Shown: piece by piece, positions 42,688-58,844 of the stretch
How positions within the stretch are numbered: the first letter of the stretch is position 1
How the letters are laid out: each line of letters begins with the position of its first letter
DNA from: Linnemannia hyalina
Lineage: Eukaryota > Mortierellomycota > Mortierellomycetes > Mortierellales > Mortierellaceae
DNA length: 64,000 nucleotides
Assembly (NCBI GenBank): GCA_019671135.1
Contig: JAHRHY010000005.1
Coordinates: forward strand, 1,798,001 to 1,862,000
Direction of reading: 5' to 3'
Made by a program: the position numbers and the translations under genes
The notes under the pieces: model-generated
What the model was told of the DNA's origin: nothing
Databases searched by the model: none
Seen by the model: the letters and a program-made list of their open reading frames with translations, nothing else

Positions 42688-44829
42688 TCCGCTCTTACTC
42701 GGCCGTGGCTCCTCTCCCTCAACATGCATCCTTGCGTCAGGGTCATTTTCATACGGCGATCCAGCAAAGAACTTGATATCCGAGACGAGGTTGGTATGGG
42801 CAGGGATGGAGTGGATCGACCGGAGTGCCCTCAAGTCCCAGATCCGGATAGTATTGTCTGCACTTCCAGTGGCGATCTGGTATCCGTTAGGTGAAAAGTC
42901 AATGCCCAGAATATCAGACACATGTCCCTCCATCGTCAACGCTGACCGTCCTGTCCTCAGATCCCATACTCTTCCGATAGCATCCAGACCTCCCGTTGCA
43001 ACCAACGATCCATCGCATTGGAATCCAATCGCGTACACCTCTCGAGAATGTCCACGTTGTGTCAATACCTCTGTTCCAGCCTCAATATCCCACAGTCTCC
43101 ATGTTCCGTCGAATCCTGCGCTGCCCAAAAAGCGACCCATTGGGTGGAATCCAATACGAGCAACTCTGGCCTCATGGCCCTTCAACGACTGGATCGGCGT
43201 GTCACTGTGAAGTTGAAAAAAAATGCAGATAATTACAGAGTCAATACGACATGCCAATGTGGGTTGAAACATCACAAACTATACCTCGGAGCGACATATA
43301 TCGCAGGCATACCTTTCGAGTGACCACAGGTTCACGATGCCGTCTCCTCCTCCTGAGGCGAGGTTCACTGCTCCGCGGTCCTGACTGATATGTGCCTTTG
43401 GGTGCCACTTGAGCCCTCCAATTTTGTCCGTATGACCTATCAGCAACATGAAATTTGCGATCAATATACGCTTGTAACCATAGAGATCTCATGTTGCCTA
43501 ATTGTCACGTCTGGTTGCAACAGTTACCTCTTAATGTATGTGAGAGTTTTGAGTTGGCAACACTCCAGATCTTGCAGAGCCCTCCAAACGAGCCTGTTGC
43601 CAAATATTGACTGTCGGGTGAAAATGCACATTGAGAAAGCGGCCTGTCATCACCGATCTGCGAAGAGTGGTTCGCGTATGTCTATGGGAAAAAGAATAGA
43701 ATGTATCATGGGGTTAGTATCCGTTTTCACCAAAGTTATCTGTTTCAATGTCGTTCGCAACAGAAATGGCAAAGACCATTACCATCAGTTTTCCAAACTC
43801 CTCTGAGCGCATTGCTTTAAACACTCCAATCGGGATATCAGTTTCTGCGTTCTGCCTCTTGACTCTCTCAGCCGCCCTAATAGCCAAAAGAAATAGAAGT
43901 AGTTACACCACCGTTAGTCGTTGAATCTCCTTGCCGATCCACGCTAGCATAAATGGGTGTCGAATTAATTGGTAATCCTTACTTGGGCAGAGAGTAGTGG
44001 GCAATGTCCCGTCTTGCTTTCAATAGACTGTCTGTTCCTGGAGTGTATACTTCCTAATGTGGAAAATAAGATGTATGTCAATACTTTTCCATGGAAGGTC
44101 CGGTTGATTGCAATGCACTTATGTCGACTAAAAGTACAGGACAATACCTCCTCATCATCTGAGCCACTTTCATCTTCTTCGTCTCCTGAAGCCATCTTTT
44201 CATCGCCTCCTTCAATAACGGCATCCTTTGCCAACAAGTGCCTGAGACGTGCTCGTCGATCCATATTCTATAGCGAGTTTGAATATAAGTTGATCAATTA
44301 ATGTTTCGTTGTTGTAAAATGACCCCCGCTTGACAAGAACCTCATCACGAATGGTGGAAGGCAGCAAGCAGGATCCTGATACATACATCTTCAGCGAAGA
44401 GACAGACGGGTTCATCGAGTTCCCGAAGCTTCTCTCTGACTTTCTTGTCGTCTGTTGGAACGACGACTGTCCTTGCACGCTTCTTTCGCTCGAACATCTC
44501 CATGACTTCCATGTGTTGGTCTCTTGCGCGCTTGGACGAGTCTGCAAGGTCATACTTGTCATCCACCTCTATTATACGTCAATTAAAATCGTAGCGTAAA
44601 GGTGAATTACTTTCCTCTCGTATTGCTTTCGTTATCTCCTGAACAAAAAGAATCCTCGAGAATGCTTACTGAGGTTGTCGAGGGTGGTTCCTTTGGGTTG
44701 TGATGAGGCAGGGACGGGATCAGCAGCAGCAGCTGCGGCGGCTGCGGCCTGACGGTTCCTTGCCTCGACGTCCTCGAGCGAGCCAAAGTAAATGCGGCCT
44801 GCAGGTGGTTTTCCGTTTGAGCCGTCCAT
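42493..44829 (-). CDS. PRP4: U4/U6 snRNP protein PRP4 (PRPF4), WD40
   Basis: Eight exons on the minus strand: 44670-44829, 44387-44568, 44148-44267, 43983-44053, 43783-43876, 43528-43681, 43313-43436 and 42493-43204; 538 residues. The N-terminal SFM/PRP4 motif is [15 protein letters not shown] followed by RRARLRHLL. Next comes a linker with [21 protein letters not shown] seven-bladed WD40 propeller fills the C-terminal 300 residues ([57 protein letters not shown]). Prp4 binds the U4/U6 duplex region with Prp3 in the tri-snRNP. Order, motifs and length match human PRPF4 (522 residues). An Ala run of nine follows RNRQ in exon 1. Confidence 0.95.
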
Positions 44830-45871
44830 TATGCTTGGTTGTGAGTGTGGGTGGCGATGTAGAAAAGGCAAAGATGTGTGAATGAGTTGCAGACAGGTTG
44901 AGTCGCGTAGGGGCAATAAAAAAAAGATTCGTAGTGGCTTAGCAACCTTGGAGACAATGCTTGATCCCCTTTCTTCAAGTATCTTGGATGCTGTTGGAAG
45001 AAAATACCCCGCAGCTGGTTGTCTGGATATACACACTGTCATCATTTGTTGTTGGCGTGGTGGAAGGAAGGTTGAGGGGGTTGGAAAGAACATCCAGTTA
45101 CGAACGTTTGTTGTAGTGGCAAACTTAAGTGAGTGTATGCACATTAAAACAATGTGTGATGGCGACAAAGAACGCGAGGAAGGTGGCGGAGGTCAGTGGG
45201 TTCGGTCGGGTGATGAAGACAAAGTTTTTCTATAGAAGTATATACAAGCGAATAAAAGAAAGCGAAGTGATTGTGCAACCAAGAGAAGAACCATTGGTCC
45301 GGAGCTGATTGCTCACCGGCCTTGGGTCTTGTAAAGGAGGAGGAGTGAACCGAAGCCGATGGGTCGGAACCGAGGACTTTTCTGTGAAGCGAATTTGTGT
45401 CAGCCAAGGCTCGGCAATTAGAGGGTTAGAGTCGTGGCTGAGATAAATCCTATTTGCTTCTCCTCCACATCAATCCAGGTACGGCTCAGGGCCATTTGAC
45501 GGGTGTAATAGAAAAAAAACAGTGCAGCCGTCGGACTGGGCGGGACTAGACCAGACTGGACTTTCCTTCACAAAAAAAAAAAGAGTACAAAAAAGGAACC
45601 AAGCTCTACTTTCTTATTCCCCTTTTACTTTTATTTTATTCGTTGTCTCCATTCTCCATCTTTTATTTCATTCATTCACTCATTCTCACGCACCTTTGCC
45701 CATCATCACCGTTATCCCAACGTCAGTGTTACACTCGGACCCCTCACCTCACCTTCCTTCGGTAGAACCAACTACCGGACTTCTTTTCCTCCATAAAAAC
45801 TAGGGGGAAACCTTCCTCTTTCTTTCTCTTCTTCTTCTTCTTCCCAGACCTACTCCTTCTCCTTAAGTACC
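44830..45871. promoter_or_regulatory. divergent region between PRP4 and the alcohol oxidase gene
   Basis: This 1.04-kb gap contains two promoters. The right 300 bp (45590-45870) form a CT-rich leader for the oxidase, with a TTC run at about 45825-45845. No gene is seen. Confidence 0.4.
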
Positions 45872-48800
45872 ATGCCTGCACCCAAACCCAGATTGACAGA
45901 CGACCAAATCAAGGTCGCCTACGCTATTATCGACACCTTCATCCCTGAACTCACCGGTCAGGAACTCGAGGACTTTGTTCGCCAACACTCCAATGGCACC
46001 AACGACGACATCCTCCGTGCCTTTGGAAAGTCTGGCATCATAAACGAGGACCTCGGACGCCTCGTCATCGACAAGTTGCACTCTCTTCCCGCGGAAAAGA
46101 TTGACGAACTCGGCACAGTCTTCAAAGTCCTTAACACCAAGTAAGAAATCGAGATCTCCTTTTCCCTCTCCTTCGATTTTTCCTTTCATGCATTATGCAT
46201 TATGCTTTCTACCTTCCTTCCGTTCTCTCTTTACTCACTAACCAATTGTACGTGAAGGGTGGGAACATTGGCTCTTGGAGGAACCTACGGCGAGTTTGCC
46301 TCGCTCTCTCGCGAGCAGCGCACCCAGATCGTTATTGGATGGTCCAACAGCATGATTAGCAAGCTCCGTATCTTTTCCCGTGCCATGTTGACCTTGGCCG
46401 CTATCAGCTACTTTTCTCACCCTGTTGAGTCTGCCCAACGCGCCATGGAGTACCCTGGAGCTGACCCCGAGATGCACTCTGACCGCTTCACTGCAAAGTC
46501 TTTCCCCGTATACGACTTTATTCAGGTCCCTCCTCAGGGCCTTGAGCAGTCGTATGATGTGGTGATTGTTGGATCGGGTGCTGGAGGCGGAGTGATGGCA
46601 GCCGAGCTTTCCAAGGCTGGGAAGCGTGTTCTTGTGATTGAGAAGGGCCACCATTACCAGCAGAGCGAGTTGACTCTAGTCCAGTCTGATGGCTTCACCA
46701 ACCTCTATGAGAACGGTAAGGGCAGAACCAGAACAGGATTCTTTTTAAGCATTACGATGAAGTGTGGGTTGTGGTTGACAACGGACATTGTTCACTTTGG
46801 ATGGAGAAGCAAACCTAAATTTTGAGTTTTGTCACGCAAATGGATGAGCAGCCGATTTTTTGACCTCTTGCTCGCTCACTTTACATGAGAGTAACTTGCT
46901 CACCCCTTGCTCGCTGCACTGCCGCCACTCTGCAGCCCCCTCTCTCGGAGAGGGGAGAGGAGAAATGTAGATGTCTCACAATCTTCCACCACAGACTGTA
47001 AACAAGAGAACGAGCGAGAGAGCGAAAGAGAAAACGAAGACATCAAACATTGACAACGCCAACGGGATGCACTGACAAATTGACAACAAAAAGGAGCACT
47101 AGCATGTGCGTGTGCTAAAATAATGTACTAAACACTCCTTGCCGTGTGCTCCCATTATTGGTTGTGCCGTTCGTTAGGCGGATCATTAACCAACACGGAC
47201 GGAACTGTGACTATTCTTGCTGGTGGCACCTGGGGCGGTGGAACCACCGTCAACTGGTGCGCGTCCCTCCAGGTAACTATCCAGCCTTTGCTTTGCAATG
47301 GTCGTTGGGACCCACGGTCACCTTCCTGACCTTTGACTCAACAAACCAATTCTCCTACGCCTTTTGTGCTCACTGCAACAAGTTGGCTCACAACCTTTTC
47401 CTTCGATTCATTTTTTTAGCTCCCCCACTATGTTCGTGAGGAGTGGGCCAAGCAGGGACTTCCTTACTTCAACACCCCCGCCTACCAAGAGTCTATTGAC
47501 GCCATTACCACCCGCCTCAACATCTCGGACAAGTACATCAAGCATAATAACGCCAACTTGCTCTTGTTGGAGGGCTGCCGCAAGCTCGGATACCCCACCA
47601 AGAACATCCCCCAGAATACGGGCGGTCAGGAGCACTCTTGCGGCTGGTGCGGATTCGGCTGCCGATTCGGAGAAAAGCAAGGAACAATGATGACCTTCTT
47701 GGCAGACGCAAAGGACCATGGAGCCAAGTTCATGCAGGATTCCTTTGTCGATCGCGTCTTGATCGAGAAGGGCAAGGCTGTCGGAGTTATTGGTACTCAG
47801 AATGGACGCAAGTTCACCATCCGGGCTTCCAAGGTTGTTGTCTCTTCGGGGTCGATCCACACGCCTTCGCTCTTGAGACGCAGTGGACTGAAGAACAAGA
47901 ACATTGGAAAGAACTTGCACCTTCACCCTGTCTCGTATGTCTTTGGCGAGTTTGACCAGCGCATCGACTGTTATCAGGGCTCTATCATGACCGCTGTAAG
48001 TTTCAGATTTGTTGTCGAATTTGACAAGAAGTCCGTCCATGTTCACTTTGAAGTCTTTTTTTTGTTCACTTTGCTAACTTTCTTTTTTCTGGGGGACGAA
48101 CTTTTGTTGACATATGATACACCTATTAGGTGACGACGGTTGCAGAAAACACTGATGGACACGGCTACGGATCTAAGATCGAGGTCCCTTCGCACCACCC
48201 GGGAATCAACTCCATCTTTCCCAAGTGGGAGAACGCGGCCGGGTATAAGGGAGCCATGTTGAGCCTCAACCACATCGTCCCCCTCATTGTTCTCAGTCGC
48301 GACCGTGATGGCGGATCGATCGTGAACGGAGCCGATGGCCTGCCTCGTATCAACTACACGGTCTCTAAACACGATACCCTGTCACTGGAAGAGGGCATTG
48401 AGCGGTCCTTGAGCATCTTGGTCGCTGCTGGTGCCAAGAAGGTCTGGACCTGCCAACGTTTCATTCCTGAATTCGCGGTCAAATCGGATCTCGGAGTTGA
48501 AGATCCCGAGTTTAAGAAGTACCTCAAGGCCGTAGTACGCGAATCCATCAAGCCCGGCTCGGCTACCATCGGAAGTGCCCACCAAATGGGATCCTGGTAC
48601 GTTCTTCTTTTGTTGCCTTGCCTCTTTTCTTTTGCCTTAACGTGACAACAACAACTAAAACTGACGTCGTTTTCTTTTCCTTTTTTTTTTTTCTTTAGCC
48701 GCATGGGTAACAACCCCAAGACGTCTGCTGTCAAGCCTACGGGAGAGACCTGGGAGGTCAAGGGTCTGTACGTTGCCGATGCCTCAGTCTTCCCTACTGC

Positions 48801-48891
48801 CAGCGGTGTCAACCCCATGTTAACCACCTACTCTATTGCCCACTCCATTGCCCAATTCATCAAGAAGGCCGATAACTCCTCCAAGCTTTAA
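45872..48891 (+). CDS. long-chain fatty alcohol oxidase (GMC, FAD-dependent), peroxisomal SKL end
   Basis: Six exons: 45872-46140, 46258-46715, 47178-47272, 47420-47995, 48130-48596 and 48699-48891; 685 residues. The FAD dinucleotide motif is VVIVGSGAGGGVMAAELS near residue 191, followed by VLVIEKGHHY. The GMC signature region is GGTWGGGTTVNWCASLQ. A Cys-rich FAO motif, CGWCGFGCRFGEKQGT, comes before the substrate domain. The C-terminal block has SAHQMGSCRMG, restored by splicing, and SGVNPMLT with the active-site region. The protein ends SSKL, a canonical PTS1 signal, so peroxisomal import is expected. The family oxidises long-chain and omega-hydroxy fatty alcohols to aldehydes with H2O2 release (FAO1 in Candida). 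Intron 2 is long (462 bp). An AATAAA lies at 48975-48980. Confidence 0.93.
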
Positions 48892-48974
48892 GTAGCTGAA
48901 GAAACACAAAACAAAAAGTAACCACAACGTCCAAAAGACTTTGATGATTGTCATGATACCAAAACAAAAGAAGT

Positions 48975-48980
48975 AATAAA
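48975..48980 (+). terminator. AATAAA polyadenylation signal after the alcohol oxidase
   Basis: The word lies 84 bases past the stop in an A-rich stretch of the 221-bp gap before the convergent BDP1 gene. Confidence 0.4.
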
Positions 48981-49112
48981 ATACAAAAGTGCTTTTCCAT
49001 CGCCATCTGCGCGATTGTACATACTCAAACATGTCAACACGTTTTCGTTCTTGTTTTATATGTTTTTAATTGTCGTTTTTACATGTTTTTGTTCTTATCA
49101 TACAGTTGTCGA

Positions 49113-51122
49113 TCAAATGGATCCAACGATTTCCTCGCCGCCATCGTCTTCGACGATTTCTTCCTGTGGCACCATTTCCTCATCTGCAAAATCATCGCCA
49201 TATTCGTCCTCAAAGGCTGGGTCAAACAGTGGTTCCTCCCCGTCCTCTTCTGGCTTCTTGACAAGTCCGAGCTCGTCCACTTCTGGGAACTCTGTGTTTG
49301 TCATCTGAGAATAAGACTCCAGATCTATAACATATATCAATTACAGACAAAAAAAGGAGGGAGATGTTAGTATCTGAAGTCTGGTTCCCTTCCTCTTGTT
49401 AAGTACTCCAAGAACTTTCGTGATGTTTACCAATAGGGGTTTTCTTGTTTAATGCCTGCTCGACTCGTGCATGGTTGATACGGTCCTCGCGCTTGAACTT
49501 GTTCCTGATAGCAATACGCGACTTCTTGGGGAATATCTTGCAAATGATTCCAAAGTCTGTTCCCCACTGTGACAATGCCTATTAATGAGATCGATAAAAC
49601 GCACAAGTCTGTCAGAACCACTATCCTTCATATCATCCCATTGAGAAGTAACATGGCGCGGATGAAAATAAAAACAAGAGGCAGCTTACCTCGAAGAAGA
49701 GTTCTGTATCTTCCTCGGACCATTTCTCAGACCTGTTCTTTTTCGAATAACTGGCACTGTTGGTGAAGCGTGTCGCTGCGGATTCATCGACATACTCCAA
49801 GGGTTCCAAGTGATCCGCAGCATCCACAACGGCGTGGTCGACTGTCAAAGAATCCATGTCTAGCTCAATGCGTCCATCAACAACTCGTACCTGCGGAGCG
49901 AATCTAATATTGTATAAATAAATTGTTAATTCTCCATCACTATGCGAACCTATGAGCAATGTCAACAATGATTTCTTTGCAACTTACGTTTTCACGGGCG
50001 CAGTCTTTGGTGTTATGGTCTCTGATTTGGCGCGCTGCTTGTCCTTCTCGTCCTTCTTGACAGAAGTGTAATCATCCTCACCCTCAGGATAGTCTTCCTC
50101 CTCCTCGCCTTCGGGAGCCGGTGTCTCTGAAGCCTCCCGTCCCTCCGCAATCCGCACCTCACGGTTAATCTTCTCCAGCCGCTTGACTCGTCTCTTCTCG
50201 TCCATAATCTTTTGGTGCTCCAAGAAAATCTTTGATCTCCGTCCTGTGCCCATATCCTTGACAAACTCGTACATGGGCGTATCCGAGTAGTCGGGCACAA
50301 TCTCCTCGCCATCCTCCGTCAGCTGAGACTCCTCTGCTGCTCCAACTCCAAAGCGGTTGTTCTTGGGCCGGATATATTTGGCCTTTGTCTTTTTCTTGGG
50401 TGGAGTAAAGCCGTCGTTGTCGTCCTCATCGTCTTCTCCAGAGATATCTTCAGATTCGGCGCGGCCCCTTGTTGATGGGAGTGAGATGACAGAAGCTCCT
50501 CCCTTGACGGCGGGTGGCTTTGCAACTAACGAAGAAGATCCTGGGATAATGGCGACTGCTGCTGGTTTGGGCGTATGCGAAGAGGAGGAGGCGGAGGCGG
50601 AGGCGGAGGAGGAAAGAGTTTGGATCTCCTGAGCAGGTTTTGACACCACTTTTGTGGGCGAGAAGACGGGTGATTTTGGTGTGCCCATGACACGGATATT
50701 AGAGGGAGGTGGGGACATGGGTGTGGCGGTCGAAAGTCTCCTTGAGGTTGTTTCAACTGCCGATTTCTCTGGTACTGTAGACAACGTGGGGTTGCTGGTA
50801 TTGTTGTTGCTAGTGCTTCCTGCGTCGGACTCTGTCAAGGATGCGCCAAAGGATCCGGTGTCACTGCCGTCGATTGAGGGTGTTGTTGCGGGGGTTCCAT
50901 CTTCCGAGGCGGTTGCGGCCTTGCTGCGGTTGGGCCGTGCTTTGAGCTTTGGAGCGAACCTGGTTGTGCCCTTGTCTATCCATTGGGATTGTTTTTTATT
51001 TTGGAAGCGCGTTAGTGATGACTTTGTGCGGTAGGAGGTGTAGTTGTTGTTGGAGAAGAACAGTGAAGTGTTGCTTGTGTTGATGGATGTGCTTTACCGA
51101 TGCGAGTGCTGATGCCCGACAT
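49113..51122 (-). CDS. BDP1: RNA polymerase III initiation factor TFIIIB subunit B'' (BDP1)
   Basis: Five exons on the minus strand: 51098-51122, 49988-50975, 49690-49903, 49431-49578 and 49113-49324; 528 residues. The N-terminus carries the family entry word TTRFAPKLKARPN. A long Ser/Thr/Pro-rich and acidic region follows, with MYEFVKDMGTGRRSKIFLEH, then charged helices. The SANT/Myb domain (about residues 400-445) reads EKWSEEDTELFFEALSQWG, then DFGIICKIFPKKSR and NKFKREDR. This is the diagnostic Bdp1 order, with the splice falling inside the domain. The C-terminus is very acidic. Bdp1 completes TFIIIB with Brf1 and TBP and opens Pol III promoters. The first exon codes only eight residues. 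Divergent from MTQ2, with 438 bp between start codons. Confidence 0.94.
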
Positions 51123-51560
51123 TGCAAGTTTGTTGGTAGGGTTTTAGTGCTAGGGGTAAGTCGAGAGGTTGAGATAGCCAGCAGCTTCTATTCTTTAGTC
51201 TAGGCCAAAAAAACAAATTTGACGGTGGCTTGTCTCATATTTTTTGCCACCAACTTGGCGCTGAAAATGAATTGCTGGCAAGGAGAGTGACAACTGCGGT
51301 TGGTGTTTACGAAGGGGCTGCTGTTGTCGCAGCTGTGAATAAAGATGGCACTGAGATAGACTCATCGTTATCAAACAGAAGAGAGAGGTAGACTGCAAGT
51401 AATGACAGGAGCTGTAGCTGCAAGCGGTTCAACAAGTTACCTTCTGCATCACAAAGCGGTCACTCTGCCACCAATTTTTTTTTTAACTCAAGTTGATCAC
51501 TTGGTTTAAGAAGAGATCATTTACCTTTTGTCTTTGCACAATCATTTTTCACATTCCACC
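51123..51560. promoter_or_regulatory. divergent promoter BDP1 / MTQ2
   Basis: This 438-bp gap lies between two genes for the expression machinery. It holds a T-run at about 51475-51483 and no ORF of note. Confidence 0.5.
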
Positions 51561-52775
51561 ATGCTGCCCACTCCTGACCTCTCACATCTCAAACGCAAGG
51601 ACTATGAGTTCGTCTACGAGCCAGCCGGTAATCAGAACTTTTGCATACCTGCGCTTTGAATGGCCGGAACACTGCTCTTCATGCAAACCCATTGACACCT
51701 TCCTTCAAACAACACACTATACTTTCTTAGAGGATACATTTCTGTTCTTGGACGCGTTTGAGGACGAGGTTTACTTTTTGAAGGAGCTCCAACCGGCCAT
51801 CTCACTGGAGATCGGGTAAAGGCTTGATACGCTTGTTAAACTGTGTCCATGAGTGGCGATACATTGAACCCTCAATTGACCAATGTATTTTTTCATCCCC
51901 TAGATCTGGATCTGGCTGTGTCACTGCTTTTGTGGGCAAAATCCTCGGAGAATCGAGCTGCTGTAAGATCCTGTCGATGCTTTTTGTACTACTTGCAGTT
52001 GACTCAAGAATTAAGTTGACTGACATACCATCTCTCCGTTTGCAACATGTAGTGAAGTACTGCACTGATATCAATCCCAAGGCAGCAAGAGCAACACAAG
52101 GCACCGCAAAGCAAAATAAGGTACATACTCGCCGCTAAAGTCCTACAAAGTCTGCCTGAACATGAGTCTCCAGGGCCGTCTTATTCAACACTTTTGCTTG
52201 TGGCCTTCTTTTATCATAGGTCTCAGTTGATATCATCGAGACTCATCTTGTGAGCGGGCTGCTTCCTCGTCTCGAGGGACAGATCGACCTGATGTACTTC
52301 AACCCACCCTATGTACTGACCCCTTCCGAGGAAGTTGGATCACACTCTGTCGAGGCAGCCTGGGCAGGCGGAATTGATGGTCGCGAAGTGATTGACGAGT
52401 TCTTGCCATACATCAAGGTAAGCTTAGTTCGATTGTCTTTTTATCGAATGATTGTTGGATGATATTAGTCGCTGACACAATCAATTGGGGTTTAAAATCC
52501 TTCTAGCGGTTGCTCTCGGTAAAGGGAGCGTTCTATATGGTTGTGGTGAACGAGAACAAGCCTGACGAGATCCGCGAGATCATGAAGAACGACGGTTTCG
52601 ATTCAAGCGTAAGTTTTTATAGTTATCGGTCGATTGTTTGTGTTAAAAGTGAGTGGTGAACAACGTTTCATACTTTGCTAACTTCTCTTTCTTTAACACA
52701 CACTAGGTTGTAAAGACTCGCCTTGCAGGAAGAGAAAAGTTGTTCATTTTGAAGTTTGTTAGGACGGCAGCCTGA
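51561..52775 (+). CDS. MTQ2: eRF1 glutamine methyltransferase catalytic subunit (MTQ2/HEMK2/N6AMT1)
   Basis: Seven small exons: 51561-51627, 51731-51815, 51904-51962, 52053-52120, 52220-52417, 52507-52608 and 52707-52775; 215 residues, matching human N6AMT1 (214). Motifs in order: VYEPAEDTFLFLDAFE; the SAM motif LEIGSGSGCV, joined across intron 2; CTDINPKAARAT; the catalytic FNPPYVLTP; WAGGIDGREVIDEFLP; and a C-terminal TRLAGREKLFILKF strand. With the partner Trm112 it methylates the Gln of the GGQ motif in eRF1; the mammalian enzyme also modifies histone H4K12. The exons are very small and all frames agree. An AATAAA begins 3 bases after the stop (52778-52783). Confidence 0.95.
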
Positions 52776-52777
52776 AA

Positions 52778-52783
52778 AATAAA
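52778..52783 (+). terminator. AATAAA polyadenylation signal after MTQ2
   Basis: This word is almost directly after the MTQ2 stop. The next gene on the same strand begins about 190 bp further on, so this is a tight tandem arrangement. Confidence 0.4.
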
Positions 52784-52964
52784 ATAATTCGTTTTTGATA
52801 TCACTGTGGACGCGTCTCCATTTGTGCAGAGACCCTTTGACTAAAAGAGCAAAGCCACCGAATATTCTTTTTTTCCTAACAGTTGATGTGTGCTGGAACG
52901 ATTGGCAGCCTCCATCCTTTTTCCTTTTCTTTGTTCCTCCAGCGCTCAATCACACCTTCAACCA

Positions 52965-55781
<2,817 letters not shown>

Positions 55782-58002
55782 AATGCCGATGTAGCCATAT
55801 TGAAAGGAAACACAACAAGAAACACAAACAAACAATGACAGATATCATAAACCTACAAGCGACATACAGCATGCGTTTTGCCCCGGAGAGAATGACGATG
55901 AAGGCCTCTTTTTCTATCTGCTAAACATGTATGTGTCGTTGAAATGTACATATATGCACCATGGTACGGTATTCGGTTAGGCTGCTTTCTCTGAAAGAAA
56001 AGAAAGAAAAGAAAGGAAATTGATAGAGCTGGAAAAAAGAACGCATGCAGAGGGGAAATATCCCGTTGATGCAATGGACGGCGGAATGGAAAATAAGAAC
56101 AAAAGAGAACAGACAGAGAGACGCGTCCTTGGTTTAGGCAACAGGGAGGCGAGAGGGAGTGAGAGAAGGAGAGATAAAGCTAAATTTTACTGTACTATTG
56201 TTGGAGGATGAAAAAACGAGGGAGTAGAGCATGGATGGGTGACCATTGGTCGATAGTTTATTGTTCTGATGGCCGTTTTTTGATGCTCCCGAGCAAAAGG
56301 GAGAGGGTCAAGAAAAATAAAAAAAGGAGCTGATATCTCTACAAGGTTTCTTTCGCCACAAGATGAAGGACCCATCACTTTCCAGAAAAATTACAAAGTG
56401 ATACTCCTCCACATAGCACCCACAGCGAGCCCTGTCCATTTTGTATATTATTTACCTCATTGCCCATGGCATGGCTCATTATTTTTTATTTATGTGGTTT
56501 CCCCATGCTTTCCCTTTGCTCTCATTTGTTTTTGTTCCTTCCTCTCCTTTCTCTTTTTCTCCTTTCTCTTTTTTGTTTTGTTCTTTGGTCTCGTCCACCC
56601 TCCTTCCTTTACCACGTCTTTAACCCATACTCTCAGTCCCTGTACCCTTTCTCACGTCCAATTCTCCTCTTCTCACGTCCCTCGCTCCCTTTCTTCGCAT
56701 TCACTCTCAAACTCATCACCGCCGAAACAATCTGCCATCCTACATTGCCCTTCCTATTCTTTGACGCCCATTTACGCCCTTCCTCGGACCCACCCTTGCT
56801 CGCTCTTGTCCGCCACAACAACTCGCCACCCGACAAAAACGACACGGACGTCGGACCCCGACACACACAGACACGACCTTTTGCACCTTCTCTCTATTGT
56901 TTTCTATTTCTTCGCTTCGAGCTCACTTTATTCTCTTCTGGGCTAGACCAACGACGACCCTCTGTTTTTTTTTGTTTTTTTTTCAAAGTGAGTTTATTAC
57001 TGTTTGCCAAACGCAGTTATTATTAGTGATAGTACAATGGCTAGCTTCATTTATTATTATTTTTCGTGCTTTTTTGGTAAATCCATGCACTAACTTGGCA
57101 CCTTATGGCGATCACTTTGTTGTTGCCATGGATGATTTCGCGATGGGTAAAAGGAAGTGTTTTGTTGAGCGAAATAAGTGTAAAAAGTGAGAGAGAGAGA
57201 GAGGAGAGGGAGAGAGAGGGGAGATATTGTCATTCGCGTGCCAGCATATTCCCGTCCGCTCCTCCTCCAACACAGAAGATGACGAAGAGTCCTTCTTTCT
57301 TCCCTTCCACTTCCCTCACCCACAAAAAGATCAGTCAGGGACCATCACCACTTGGTTATTAGTTTGTTTTTTGATCAGTGTCCAATGAGCGGACTTGACT
57401 CTCAACAACTATGTGTTTCTCATTTTTTTCAGGCACAGGTTTTTAAATGTTTGATTTACTGATTGATGAGATTCTTTTTATTTCTGAATTGTTCCTGAAA
57501 ACCACCTTCGGACTCGCTGATCAGTTCGAGACGATCACTTCTACCTCTCCCTCTTTCCCTTGCTCGCTCGTTAGCCTTTTTACTCCTTGGTTCTCTTTTC
57601 TTCTGGTGATTGACCCTCGTTTGGAAGCAATGTGTGCATGTCTATACGAGAGTGTGTTTGTTGTTGTTCTTGTCGACTGGAAGGAAAGAAATGAAGAAAA
57701 ACAACCCTTTCGTAACAAAAGAATATTGGCCTGGGGACTGGGCTACTGCAACAACTGCAACAACAATTGCAACAACAACAACCACAACAATATTGTTTAA
57801 ACAAAAACAACAGCTCAACGTGTCTCTCTTTCTTCTTTTCGTCGTCTTCGTCTTTGCCTGTGGCTCTTCGTCGCCTCTAATTCTCGTTACATCTATTTGT
57901 ATTCTATTACTTGTTGTTGGCACCACCCTTTTTGTCTTTCACAACAATAGCTGGTTCTTGTATTCTTGTCCCCGCTACTTCTCTTTTGTTCTCTGCCTCT
58001 TC

Positions 58003-58200
<198 letters not shown>

Positions 58201-58502
58201 ATTACACTTTTTTTCTATTATATTTCCTCTCCGCTCCCACGTTTTTTTTATTTCTCCTTTTCCTCTTTCTTCACTTCAATCGTCTGTTACATTCATCCGT
58301 TACTAACTAAATTAACCTCTCTTCTTCCACTCTCTCTCTCTCTCTTCCTCCTTCACTTCTTCCTTCTCACTCAACTTCTCTCACTCTTTTCATCACTTTG
58401 CATCTCTCAACATTCATCCCATTCCTCATCCTTCCCTTCACCGATCACTCTCACTCACATTCAATCGCTCCTTCCATCCAACAATAACTCACTGGACCTG
58501 AT

Positions 58503-58534
58503 ATTCATTCATTCATTCATTCAATCATTCATTC
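58503..58534. repeat. (ATTC)n tetranucleotide repeat
   Basis: Seven to eight ATTC units with one ATCA break lie in the presumed leader of the RhoGAP gene. Confidence 0.7.
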
Positions 58535-58844
58535 GACAACAACAACAAAGAGTAACGACCCACCCTTTATCTCATCTCTCACCGTCTTTTCTTCCTTCTC
58601 GCCCCTTTTCACGCTCCCTCACGCCGACACATTTTTTTTTGCCGCCCTTTTTTTTTCCTTTCACTCTTCGCTCGCACACTTTCTTCTTCCCTCTCTCTCT
58701 TTCGCTAGTCCCTAGTCCCTCGCTCGCCTCCACCAACATACTGGACGCACCCATACCCCTTCCTTCTCCTTCTCTTCCTCCACCTCAGCAACTGTCGCCA
58801 CTCCCTCTCTCCCGGGCCCTCCACCCTCTCAAACTGGCTCTGAT

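Noticed and set aside
47408..48046. 212-codon minus-strand ORF opposite the alcohol oxidase
   Set aside because: It is antisense to exon 4 of a well-supported gene and has no domain.
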